From Candidatus Gastranaerophilales bacterium (GTDB lineage: Bacteria > Cyanobacteriota > Vampirovibrionia > Gastranaerophilales > JAILCC01), in NCBI GenBank assembly GCA_024408745.1, contig JAKSUS010000056.1:1-7531 (forward strand): a DNA stretch of 7,531 nucleotides, given 5' to 3'. A program made the translations under genes and the position numbers. Each line of letters starts with the position of its first letter. Within the stretch, counting starts at the first letter, position 1. Of this stretch, positions 1 through 6,691 are shown in pieces. The notes under the pieces are model-generated. The model was given only the letters and a program-made list of their open reading frames with translations, did not search any database and was not told where the DNA came from.

Positions 1-258
1 CTATTAAAATTGGTGATGAAGAAATTACTTACGGATATAATGCTAAATCAGAATATAAAGCAATAAAAATCGGCGATAAAGACATAGAATACGGTTGGAA
101 TGCAAATCCCAACGGACAAGAATTTGTTCCTATTAAAATTGGTGATGAAGAAATTACTTACGGATATAATGCTAAATCAGAATACAAAGCAGTAAAAATC
201 GGCGGCAAAAATATAGAATACGGCTGGAACGCAAAACCTACCGGACAAAAATTTTCAC
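1..258 (+). repeat. Tandem direct repeat, 129-bp period, two copies visible
   Basis: Copy 1 spans 1-129 and copy 2 spans 130-258. The period is 43 codons, so adding or losing a copy keeps the frame. Bases 1-55 and 130-184 are identical. The remaining 74 positions of the unit (56-129 versus 185-258) differ at about 15 sites. Each 129-bp unit itself consists of two diverged sub-repeats (A and B) that encode related peptides. The array probably continues to the left of the window. Confidence 0.9.
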
Positions 259-275
259 CACGATCTATCAAATAA
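1..275 (+). CDS. 3' end of an unrecognised tandem-repeat protein (partial)
   Basis: This is an open frame entered from the left edge (first full codon at 3) and closed by TAA at 273-275, giving 90 visible residues. The whole visible part is four alternating units of about 20 and 23 residues. The shared core is [IV]KIG[DG]xx[IV]xYG[YW]NA. The A units read IKIGDEEITYGYNAKSEYKA, and the B units continue after YGWNA with a Pro/Gly/Gln-rich end (PNGQEFVP or PTGQKFSP). The protein ends with RSIK. Nearly all DNA differences between copies are compatible with an open frame, and many fall at third codon positions, which supports real coding. I do not recognise the family. Short units alternating hydrophobic and aromatic positions suggest a beta-rich repeat fold (compare WG/KWG or MORN repeats, which it does not match exactly). 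The start, any signal peptide and the function lie outside the window. It converges on the UPF0210 gene. Confidence 0.75.
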   Translation, partial: IKIGDEEITYGYNAKSEYKAIKIGDKDIEYGWNANPNGQEFVPIKIGDEEITYGYNAKSEYKAVKIGGKNIEYGWNAKPTGQKFSPRSIK

Positions 276-295
276 CAATAAATATTATTTTGATA
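266..295. terminator. AT-rich inverted repeat between convergent genes (possible weak bidirectional terminator)
   Basis: TATCAAATAA at 266-275 pairs with TTATTTTGATA at 285-295, with one bulged base and a 9-base loop. It begins within the last codons of the plus-strand repeat gene, includes that gene's stop codon, and ends directly before the stop codon of the UPF0210 gene at 296-298. The position suits a shared terminator for converging transcripts. The stem has only one G-C pair and no clear T tract follows on either strand, so intrinsic termination would be weak. It may be chance in AT-rich DNA. Confidence 0.3.
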
Positions 296-1663
296 CTAAT
301 TATTCAAACTGTGAATTGGTGCCGGAATACGACCTGAACGGTTAATGAATACGGAATTATCAAAATTGTTTACCGGCATAATCGGTGCTTCACCAAGTAA
401 TCCGCCGTAAACCGCATAATCTCCGACACCTTTATTGGGAACAGGAATAATTCTGACTGCCGTTGTCTTTTTGTTAATCATACCAATTGCCATTTCGTCC
501 GCAATAATTCCTGAAATTGTATGTGCCGGAGTTGCACCCGGAATTGCAACCATATCAATACCGACAGAGCAAACGCAAGTCATTGCTTCTAATTTATCTA
601 TATGAAGTGCATCTTTTTCAACCGCTTCAATCATGCCTGCATCTTCACTAACAGGAATAAATGCACCACTTAAACCGCCTACATAAGATGTTGCCATTGT
701 TCCGCCTTTTTTGACGGCATCATTTAATAACGCAAGTGCGGCAGTCGTACCATGTGCGCCCGTTCTTTCAAGTCCCATAGCCTCCAAAATATTTGCAACG
801 CTATCACCTTGTGCAGGAGTAGGAGCCAAAGATAAATCAATTACACCAAAAGGAATATCTAATCTCTTTGCCAAATCACGACCGACAAGTTCACCTGTAC
901 TTGTGATTTTATAAGCGATAGATTTAATTTTATTTGCTACAACACCAAAATCAGCATCCTTAGGTAAATTCGCAACGGCAGCCCTGACAACACCCGGGCC
1001 TGAAACACCTATATTTAAAGCACATTCAGGTTCACCATAGCCATGAAAAGCACCTGCCATAAACGGATTATCAGATGGGACATTACAAAATACAACTAAT
1101 TTTGCAGCACCTATTCCGTCTTGTGAAGCCGTTAATTCTGCTGCTTTTTTAATGGTTTCACCCATTCTTTTAACGCCTTTCATGTTAATACCTGCTTTTG
1201 TTGAAGCAACATTAACAGAGGAACAAACTCTTTCTGTTTGCGCAAGTGCTTCAGGAATAGAACTGATTAATAAATCGTCACCTTTTGTGCAACCTTTTTC
1301 AACTAATGCACTAAAACCACCGATAAAATCAACATTGACTTCATGTGCCGCTTTATCAAGTGTTTTTGCGAGCAAAACATAATCGGGATTTTTTGCACTT
1401 TCACCGATTAAAGAAAGCGGAGTAACTGCAATTCTCTTATTAACAATAGGAATTGAGTATTCGTCTTCTACCTGCTCGGCATAAGGAGCAAGATTTTTAC
1501 CGTATTTAACTATTTTATTATAAATTTTTTCTGCTGTTTCATTAATATCAGTTGAAATGCAATCTCTCAAAGATAAAGACAAAGTAACCGTTCTTATATC
1601 CAAGTGGTGCATTTTTATCATATTTATTGTTTGAAGTATATCATCAACTTTAAAATTAAACAT
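296..1663 (-). CDS. UPF0210 (DUF711) family protein of unknown function
   Basis: The 455-residue product closely matches the full-length UPF0210/DUF711 family (about 450 residues). I recognise it by comparison with the remembered streptococcal homologue. Visible family blocks in order: HLDIRTVTLSLSLRDC (20-35), PIVNKRIAVTPLSLIG (72-87), VDFIGGFSALVEKG (111-124), ERVCSSVNV (144-152), NPFMAGAFHG (189-198), SGPGVV (211-216), DLSLAPTP (276-283), HGTTAALALLND (304-315), GGLSGAFIPVSED (329-341), CVCSVGIDM (363-371), IIADE (386-390) and the C-terminal IPAPIHS (446-452). The family is structurally related to pyruvate formate-lyase-like folds, but no reaction is established to my knowledge. No signal peptide or membrane segment is visible, so it is probably cytosolic. 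The ATG at 1661-1663 is preceded by AAGGTG (1669-1674) with 5-base spacing. It lies 12 bases after the ACT gene, its usual genomic partner, and is probably co-transcribed with it and gyrA. The gene appears complete and intact. Confidence 0.93.
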   Translation of the reverse strand: MFNFKVDDILQTINMIKMHHLDIRTVTLSLSLRDCISTDINETAEKIYNKIVKYGKNLAPYAEQVEDEYSIPIVNKRIAVTPLSLIGESAKNPDYVLLAKTLDKAAHEVNVDFIGGFSALVEKGCTKGDDLLISSIPEALAQTERVCSSVNVASTKAGINMKGVKRMGETIKKAAELTASQDGIGAAKLVVFCNVPSDNPFMAGAFHGYGEPECALNIGVSGPGVVRAAVANLPKDADFGVVANKIKSIAYKITSTGELVGRDLAKRLDIPFGVIDLSLAPTPAQGDSVANILEAMGLERTGAHGTTAALALLNDAVKKGGTMATSYVGGLSGAFIPVSEDAGMIEAVEKDALHIDKLEAMTCVCSVGIDMVAIPGATPAHTISGIIADEMAIGMINKKTTAVRIIPVPNKGVGDYAVYGGLLGEAPIMPVNNFDNSVFINRSGRIPAPIHSLNN

Positions 1664-1675
1664 TTTTACACCTTC

Positions 1676-1954
1676 TTAGATACTGTGCATTTTGTCAAAG
1701 ATTTCTTTTTTCTGAACCCAAACTTCCATTTTTAAGCTTTGGGCTTTTTCTAAAATGGCATTTTTAATATCAGAAAAACCGGCATTAGCTTTACCGATAT
1801 CGCACATCATAAACATTACAAAATATTCCTGCATTGTTGTTTGGCTTATATCTTCAATGTTTACTTCGTATTTTTCCATTACTTGCGAAATAGCAGCAAC
1901 AATACCGATTTTATCAGCACCAAATATCGTAACGATAATCTTTGAATCTTTCAT
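1676..1954 (-). CDS. ACT domain-containing protein, UPF0237 family
   Basis: This is a 92-residue protein consisting of a single ACT domain. The N-terminal strand IIVTIFG (6-12) leads into the loop GADKIGIVAAIS (12-23), the typical ligand-binding turn of ACT domains. An amphipathic helix follows (about 20-30), then NIEDISQT (32-39), the strand EYFVMFMMCDI (43-53) and a second helix (about 60-73). The length matches the stand-alone UPF0237 family, which is related to the regulatory GcvR-type ACT proteins. ACT domains bind amino acids or other small ligands and often dimerise; the ligand here is unknown. There is no catalytic or DNA-binding domain. The ATG at 1952-1954 has AAAGG upstream, just after the gyrA stop codon, with a 12-base gap. 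The UPF0210 gene follows 12 bases downstream. The pair UPF0237-UPF0210 is conserved in Gram-positive bacteria (in Streptococcus pneumoniae SP_0238/SP_0239, as I recall), suggesting that the ACT protein acts as a regulator or partner of UPF0210. Confidence 0.92.
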   Translation of the reverse strand: MKDSKIIVTIFGADKIGIVAAISQVMEKYEVNIEDISQTTMQEYFVMFMMCDIGKANAGFSDIKNAILEKAQSLKMEVWVQKKEIFDKMHSI

Positions 1955-1966
1955 TATCTTGCCTTT

Positions 1967-4585
1967 CTATTCTTCATCAGTATCATCAGTTTTGTTTTCT
2001 TCAATAAGTTCATCTGCAAAGTCCTGAACAAATTGAGCAGTTAATGATTGTTGTTCCATCTGAACAGTCGGTGTTTCGGTTTCAGCCGTAGCTTCTGTTT
2101 CAATACCCTCAACCTCTTGTTCTTCGGGATCAATAATTTTGTTAACTACAACAACGCTGTCACCTTCAACAAGGTTTTGAACTCTTACACCTGTTGCAGG
2201 ACGGCCCTGACGGGAAATATTAGCGGCTTTTTGTCTTGAGACAACACCATTTGCTGTAACTAACATGATTTCATCTTTTTCGTCAATAATAGTTAAAGCG
2301 GTTAATCTGCTTTTTTCGTTTTTGAACTTAGTACAAATTAAGCCCATTCCGCCTCTGTTTTGAGGTCTGAATTCCGAAATTTTTGTTCTCTTGCCAAAAC
2401 CGTCTGTTGTAATAACAAGCAAGTCTGCGTCTTTATCTCTCGGAACGATATCGCAGCCGATTAAAGTATCACCGGCTCTCAATTTCATTGAATTAACGCC
2501 TCTTGCAGTTCTGCCTAAAGGTCTTAAATCACTTACACCAAATCTGATTGCCATACCATGAGCGGTACCGATAATTAATTCGTCCTTATCGTCTGCTTGT
2601 TTTACCCAGTTCAAATCATCATCTTCATCAAGACCGATTGCAATAATACCGTTCTTTCGGATATTTGCAAAGTTGTCTAATGAAATACGTTTGATATAAC
2701 CTTTTTTAGATAACATAATTAAATTTTTACCGTCATCAAAACTTGTAACCGGAACAACAGCAGTTATCTTTTCATCCTGATCAATCGGTAAAATATTAAC
2801 AATCGGTAAGCCTTTTGCCTGACGTCCGCCTTCAGGGAAGTCATAAACATTAAGACTGTATGCAGTACCTTTTGAACTGAAGAATAATACTTTATCGTGC
2901 ATCATTGCCGTAAAGAAATGTTCAACGTCATCATTTTCTTTTGTTTTCATTCCGCCTTTACCTCTTGTCGCGCGGTTTTGACGTTCAAAAGTATCAAGTG
3001 AAATGCGTTTGATGTATCCTTGAGTTGTAATAAATACAGCCATTGGAACATTTGGAGTCAAATCTTCAATGCTTAAGCCGTCATCTTCAGCCGGAACGAT
3101 TTGTGTTTTTCTGTCATCACCGTATTTTTCTCTGTCTTCAAGAAGTTCAGTTTTAATGATTGCAAGAACTTTTTGTCTGTCTGCTAAAATTGCTTCGTAT
3201 TCTGCAATTTTCTTCATTAATTCTTCGTGTTCTGCTCTGATTTTGTCTTGTTCCAAACCTGTTAATCTTCTCAATTGCATTTCTAAGATTGCATTAGCTT
3301 GGTCTGCATCTAACCCAAATCTTACAATTAAACCGTTTCTTGCTTCATCAGTTGTTTTTGACTTTTTAATCAATTCAATAACTTCATCAAGAGATCCCAA
3401 AGCAATAATCAAACCGGCTAAAATATGTGCTCTGATTTTTGCTTTTCTCAAGAAGAATACTGTTCTGCGAGTAACGATTTCAACTCTGTGTTCAATAAAT
3501 TCATTTAATACTTCGTATAAATTCAACAATCTCGGTTGTTGACCGACTAAAGCCAACATATTAACACCGAATGTTGATTGCATTGCAGTATATTTAAACA
3601 AATTATTTTTAACGATTTCAGGTTTTGCATCACGCTTTAATTCAATAACGATACGCATGCCGTCTCTGTCAGATTCATCTCTTAAATCTGAAACTCCGTT
3701 AATTCTGCCTTCTTTAACAAGGTCTGCAATTTTTTCAATTAAAGCAGCTTTATTTACCTGATAAGGAAGTTCGGTTACAACAATCGCAGTTCTTGCCTGA
3801 CGACCGTTACCACCTGCAATTTCTTCAAAGTTTGCAACGGCTTTCATAATTACACTGCCTCGACCTGTTTCATAAGCCTGTCTGATACCGCTGACACCAA
3901 CAATAGTAGCTGCCGTCGGGAAGTCAGGACCTTTTACATATTCCATCAATTCAGGAATAGTAATTTCAGGATTATCAATAACGGCAATAGCTCCATCAAT
4001 AACTTCTCTTGCGTTATGAGGGGGTATATTAGTTGCCATACCAACTGCAATACCTGAACAACCGTTTAATAATAACATTGGCAATCTTACAGGTAAAACA
4101 GTAGGTTCTTCTAAGCTACCGTCGAAGTTCGGCATAAAATCAACAGTTTCGCTTTCAATATCAGCTAACATAGAAGATGCAATCGGTGCCATTCTTGCTT
4201 CGGTATAACGCATTGCAGCAGCACTGTCACCATCAACGCTACCGAAGTTTCCATGTCCGTCAACAACAAGATAACGCGTGTTAAAATCTTGTGCCAAACG
4301 TACCAACGCTTCATAAACAGAGCTGTCGCCGTGAGGGTGATATTTACCTAAAACTTCACCGACGATACGAGCACATTTCTTAAACGGTTTATCAAAATAC
4401 ATACCGAGTTCGTTCATTGCAAACATGATACGCCTGTGAACAGGTTTTAAACCGTCCCTTACATCAGGCAACGCACGACCTACAATAACTGACATTGCAT
4501 AGTCAATGTAGCAATTTTTCATTTCATCTTTTATATTAACTTGGACGATTTTACCGTCACCGAAAATTGATTTTTGTTCGCTCAA
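1967..4585 (-). CDS. gyrA: DNA gyrase subunit A
   Basis: This encodes the breakage-reunion subunit of type IIA topoisomerase, which with GyrB introduces negative supercoils using ATP. From the chosen start it is 872 residues. The N-terminal catalytic part (about 15-500) contains VGRALPDVRDGLKPVHRRI, the quinolone pocket HPHGDSSVYE and the catalytic tyrosine Y127 in AMRYTEARM. The residues equivalent to E. coli S83 and D87 are S88 and E92, a common susceptible-type arrangement. The C-terminal beta-pinwheel (about 510-815) shows repeated blades of the GYIKRISLD type. A gyrase-box-like QNRATRGKGG lies at 536-545, which argues for GyrA rather than ParC. The last 55 residues are an acidic tail. 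I chose TTG at 4583-4585 because GGGGAG stands 7 bases upstream; the in-frame TTG at 4598-4600 would add five residues but overlaps that site. Its own promoter lies upstream, and the ACT and UPF0210 genes follow. Confidence 0.97.
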   Translation of the reverse strand: MSEQKSIFGDGKIVQVNIKDEMKNCYIDYAMSVIVGRALPDVRDGLKPVHRRIMFAMNELGMYFDKPFKKCARIVGEVLGKYHPHGDSSVYEALVRLAQDFNTRYLVVDGHGNFGSVDGDSAAAMRYTEARMAPIASSMLADIESETVDFMPNFDGSLEEPTVLPVRLPMLLLNGCSGIAVGMATNIPPHNAREVIDGAIAVIDNPEITIPELMEYVKGPDFPTAATIVGVSGIRQAYETGRGSVIMKAVANFEEIAGGNGRQARTAIVVTELPYQVNKAALIEKIADLVKEGRINGVSDLRDESDRDGMRIVIELKRDAKPEIVKNNLFKYTAMQSTFGVNMLALVGQQPRLLNLYEVLNEFIEHRVEIVTRRTVFFLRKAKIRAHILAGLIIALGSLDEVIELIKKSKTTDEARNGLIVRFGLDADQANAILEMQLRRLTGLEQDKIRAEHEELMKKIAEYEAILADRQKVLAIIKTELLEDREKYGDDRKTQIVPAEDDGLSIEDLTPNVPMAVFITTQGYIKRISLDTFERQNRATRGKGGMKTKENDDVEHFFTAMMHDKVLFFSSKGTAYSLNVYDFPEGGRQAKGLPIVNILPIDQDEKITAVVPVTSFDDGKNLIMLSKKGYIKRISLDNFANIRKNGIIAIGLDEDDDLNWVKQADDKDELIIGTAHGMAIRFGVSDLRPLGRTARGVNSMKLRAGDTLIGCDIVPRDKDADLLVITTDGFGKRTKISEFRPQNRGGMGLICTKFKNEKSRLTALTIIDEKDEIMLVTANGVVSRQKAANISRQGRPATGVRVQNLVEGDSVVVVNKIIDPEEQEVEGIETEATAETETPTVQMEQQSLTAQFVQDFADELIEENKTDDTDEE

Positions 4586-4590
4586 CTTTT

Positions 4591-4598
4591 CTCTCCCC
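4591..4598 (-). promoter_or_regulatory. Shine-Dalgarno sequence that decides the gyrA start
   Basis: Read on the minus strand this is GGGGAGAG. Its GGGGAG core (4593-4598) ends 7 bases before the TTG at 4583-4585, which is ideal spacing. The longer in-frame TTG (4598-4600) shares its last base with this G run and has no Shine-Dalgarno of its own, since the 15 bases before it are AT-rich. Confidence 0.7.
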
Positions 4599-4621
4599 AA
4601 TATCTACTCTAATATAAATAT

Positions 4622-4651
4622 ATTATAGCATAAGCATATTAATGCTTACAA
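4622..4651 (-). promoter_or_regulatory. Predicted sigma-70-type promoter of gyrA
   Basis: On the minus strand a -35-like TTGTAA (4646-4651) is followed by an 18-base spacer and a consensus TATAAT (4622-4627). The spacer ends in TGC, giving an extended -10 (TGn). Transcription would start near 4615, about 30 bases before the TTG start at 4585, leaving room for the ribosome site. The promoter lies in the gap between adk and gyrA, so gyrA can be expressed independently of the ribosomal operon, although I see no strong terminator after adk and read-through is possible. Confidence 0.65.
4631..4648. promoter_or_regulatory. Inverted repeat in the gyrA promoter spacer (operator candidate)
   Basis: TAAGCAT (4631-4637) and ATGCTTA (4642-4648) are perfect 7-base inverted arms around a 4-base centre. 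On the gyrA strand the dyad overlaps half of the -35 element and fills most of the -35/-10 spacer. A dimeric regulator bound here would block RNA polymerase. It could instead extrude or form a hairpin in read-through RNA from adk. No T tract follows, so it does not look like an intrinsic terminator. Confidence 0.45.
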
Positions 4652-4670
4652 AAATGTTTAGAAAATTTAA

Positions 4671-5333
4671 TTATTTACCTATAACATTTAAAATTTGCTG
4701 ATAAACTTTATCGGGTGTTGTATTTGCATCAACACTTACTAACAAACCTTTGTTTTCATAATATTCAACAAGTGGTGCTGTTTGTGTAAAATATGTATCA
4801 AATCTCTTCTGTGCAACTTCTTTTGTATCATCAGTTCTTTGGTAAAGTTCACCGCCGCATTCATCACAAATATTTTCGATTTTTGGCGGCATGGTCTTTA
4901 AGTTGTAGATTTTACCGCACCCCTTGCACATTCTTCTGTTAATAATTCTTTCCAATAATAAATCTTCATCAACATCTAATTTTATAACGATTCGTTTTTC
5001 TGATTTATCTTTATTTGCTTTATTTAGTTCATTTTCTAAAATTTCTGCTTGTTCAATACTTCTTGGGAAACCGTCTAAAATATAACCGTTTTGAGCATCA
5101 TCTGAAAATATTTTTTTGATAATAATTTGTGCAACCAATTCAGCAGGAACAAGTTGTCCGTTGTCCATAAAGCCTTTTGCAGTTTGACCTTCTTTAGAAT
5201 TAGCTGCAATTTCTGCTCTTAACAAACTTCCCGTATCAATATGAGGAAGGTTTAATTCTTTTGCTAATCTTTCTGTTTGTGTACCTTTGCCTGATGCAGG
5301 AGGTCCTAAAAAAATCATTTCAGATTTTATCAT
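4671..5333 (-). CDS. adk: Adenylate kinase with zinc-type lid
   Basis: This 220-residue cytosolic enzyme interconverts ATP + AMP and 2 ADP. The P-loop GPPASGKGT is at 10-18, the AMP-binding segment HIDTGSLLRA at 31-40, DGFPRS at 87-92, INRR before the lid at 131-134, and QRTDD at 165-169. The lid is the long form with four cysteines, CKGC (136-139) and CDEC (156-159), as in zinc-binding adenylate kinases of Gram-positive and other bacteria. The length matches the long (type with LID) family. One oddity is Ser36 where most family members have Asp in TGDxxR. The ATG at 5331-5333 overlaps the secY TGA as ATGA, so translation is probably coupled. AAGGA lies about 13 bases upstream inside secY. 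It is the last gene of the spc operon segment here, with gyrA 85 bases downstream. Confidence 0.97.
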   Translation of the reverse strand: MIKSEMIFLGPPASGKGTQTERLAKELNLPHIDTGSLLRAEIAANSKEGQTAKGFMDNGQLVPAELVAQIIIKKIFSDDAQNGYILDGFPRSIEQAEILENELNKANKDKSEKRIVIKLDVDEDLLLERIINRRMCKGCGKIYNLKTMPPKIENICDECGGELYQRTDDTKEVAQKRFDTYFTQTAPLVEYYENKGLLVSVDANTTPDKVYQQILNVIGK

Positions 5334-6673
5334 TTTTTCAAAAATCCTTCATATTGTTGTGATAAAGCATGTGTTCTTATTTGATTAACCAAATCAAGTG
5401 CAACACCAACCATAATGATTATTGAAGTTGAACCGATACCTTGGAATGTTGTAATTCCTGTGATTTTACTCGCTACAGAAGGTATCATTGCAATAATGCC
5501 AAGTCCGATTGCACCGATAAACGTAATTTTTGTAATGATTTTGTCTAATGCATCAGCTGTTGGTTTGCCCGGTTTAATACCCGGAATAGAACTGCCTGAT
5601 TTTTTAAGGTTGTTCGCAATATCTTTCGGTTGCATATTCGGCATAATTGATGCATAGAAAAAAGTCAATAAAAATATTAATGTGAAATAAATAATATAGT
5701 ACCAAGGTTTTGCAGAACTGAATAAAGTATTGTTTAAAGTTACAACTATTGATTTAACTGCCCCCGGTAACATTGGTGAATTCCCTAAAATACTTAAAAT
5801 GGTTTCAGGGAACAATAAAATTGCGATTGCAAAGATAATCGGCATAACGCCTGACGGATTTAATTTAAACGGAATGTAAGTATTTCCGCCACCGTAAACT
5901 TTGTTGCCGACTTGTCTTTTCGGAGTAACAATAACTACTTTTCTCATTGCTTCCTGCATAATAACAACTAAAACCATAGCCAATAAGAAAAATGCCAACA
6001 AAATCAATAATAAAAATTGTAATTGACCGTTACCCGTAACTAATGTTTTTGTTCTTTCAATATAAAGAGGAATACCAGAAATAATACCGACAAAAATCAA
6101 TAAAGAACCACCGTTTCCGATACCTCTTTCGGTAATTAATTCCGCTAACCACATAACAAGTATTGAACCTGCAGTAAGTGCAACAATCGCACCGATACTA
6201 AATAAAAACGGGTTAACACTTGCCAAAATGGAGCCTGATAATTTATGTAAAAATGCTATAAAAATTGTACCTTGGAAGATTGCCAAAAATACTGTCGAAA
6301 TTCTTGTATATTGAGAAATTTTTCTTCTTCCCGCTTCGCCTTCTTCTTTTTGTAAGTTTTCAAGCTGAGGAACGATAGCAGTTAAAAGCTGAATTATAAT
6401 GGAGGCGGTGATATAAGGTCCGATACCAAGTGCAAAAATTGATACTGCACCTAAAGCACCGCCTGAAAACATATCTAAAAATCCTATGATATTATTTCCT
6501 GCCGCTAAGTTTGAAAATACTGCATTATTAATACCAAACAATGGGATTTGCGCACCAAGTCTGAATAAAACTATCATTGCAAATGTAAATATTAATTTTT
6601 TCTTTAAACCTGTTGCTTCCCAATTACTAACAATATCTGCTATTGTAGGGATTTTCATTTTTTGTTGTTGCAT
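5330..6673 (-). CDS. secY: Preprotein translocase subunit SecY
   Basis: This is the central channel subunit of the Sec translocon in the cytoplasmic membrane; with SecE and SecG it passes unfolded proteins driven by SecA or the ribosome. The 447 residues contain about ten hydrophobic segments, approximately at 27-47, 72-98, 124-143, 155-177, 188-203, 219-240, 266-287, 325-344, 389-407 and 414-430. The first is followed by the plug region with GFLDMFSGGALG (64-75). Family landmarks are EGEAGRRKISQYTR (111-124), ELITERGIGNGGS (178-190), LNPSGVMPIIFA (261-272) and the large cytosolic loop with MQPKDIANNLKKSGSSIPGI (357-376). The ATG at 6671-6673 has GAGG about 12 bases upstream, and a second ATG at codon 6 (6656-6658) is possible but worse placed. 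It lies 18 bases after rplO and overlaps adk by 4 bases. Sequence blocks resemble cyanobacterial SecY most, by memory. Confidence 0.97.
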   Translation of the reverse strand: MQQQKMKIPTIADIVSNWEATGLKKKLIFTFAMIVLFRLGAQIPLFGINNAVFSNLAAGNNIIGFLDMFSGGALGAVSIFALGIGPYITASIIIQLLTAIVPQLENLQKEEGEAGRRKISQYTRISTVFLAIFQGTIFIAFLHKLSGSILASVNPFLFSIGAIVALTAGSILVMWLAELITERGIGNGGSLLIFVGIISGIPLYIERTKTLVTGNGQLQFLLLILLAFFLLAMVLVVIMQEAMRKVVIVTPKRQVGNKVYGGGNTYIPFKLNPSGVMPIIFAIAILLFPETILSILGNSPMLPGAVKSIVVTLNNTLFSSAKPWYYIIYFTLIFLLTFFYASIMPNMQPKDIANNLKKSGSSIPGIKPGKPTADALDKIITKITFIGAIGLGIIAMIPSVASKITGITTFQGIGSTSIIIMVGVALDLVNQIRTHALSQQYEGFLKK

Positions 6674-6691
6674 TATAATTATTAACCTCTA

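Noticed and set aside
1..258. Possible CRISPR array or non-coding repeat
   Set aside because: The 129-bp period is a multiple of three, the frame is open through both copies and both sub-units encode related peptides. There are no short identical repeats with unique spacers.
1152..1382. 76-codon plus-strand frame, with similar ones at 711-914, 1755-2027, 2048-2239, 5415-5657 and 7145-7363
   Set aside because: All are shadows of well-identified minus-strand genes.
3069..3542. 157-codon open frame on the plus strand
   Set aside because: It lies wholly antisense to the gyrA tower region. It has no recognisable domain or ribosome site, and its low-complexity Ser/Ile/Leu-rich content is what the reverse of this AT-rich coding sequence would give.
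4300..4351. Quinolone-resistance change in GyrA
   Set aside because: The Ser equivalent to E. coli S83 is present, and the D87 position is Glu, a normal residue in many wild-type GyrA proteins.
4631..4648. Inverted repeat as an intrinsic terminator of adk
   Set aside because: The stem is AT-rich, only 7 bases long, and is followed by the TATAAT element with no run of T. Its place inside the promoter fits an operator better.
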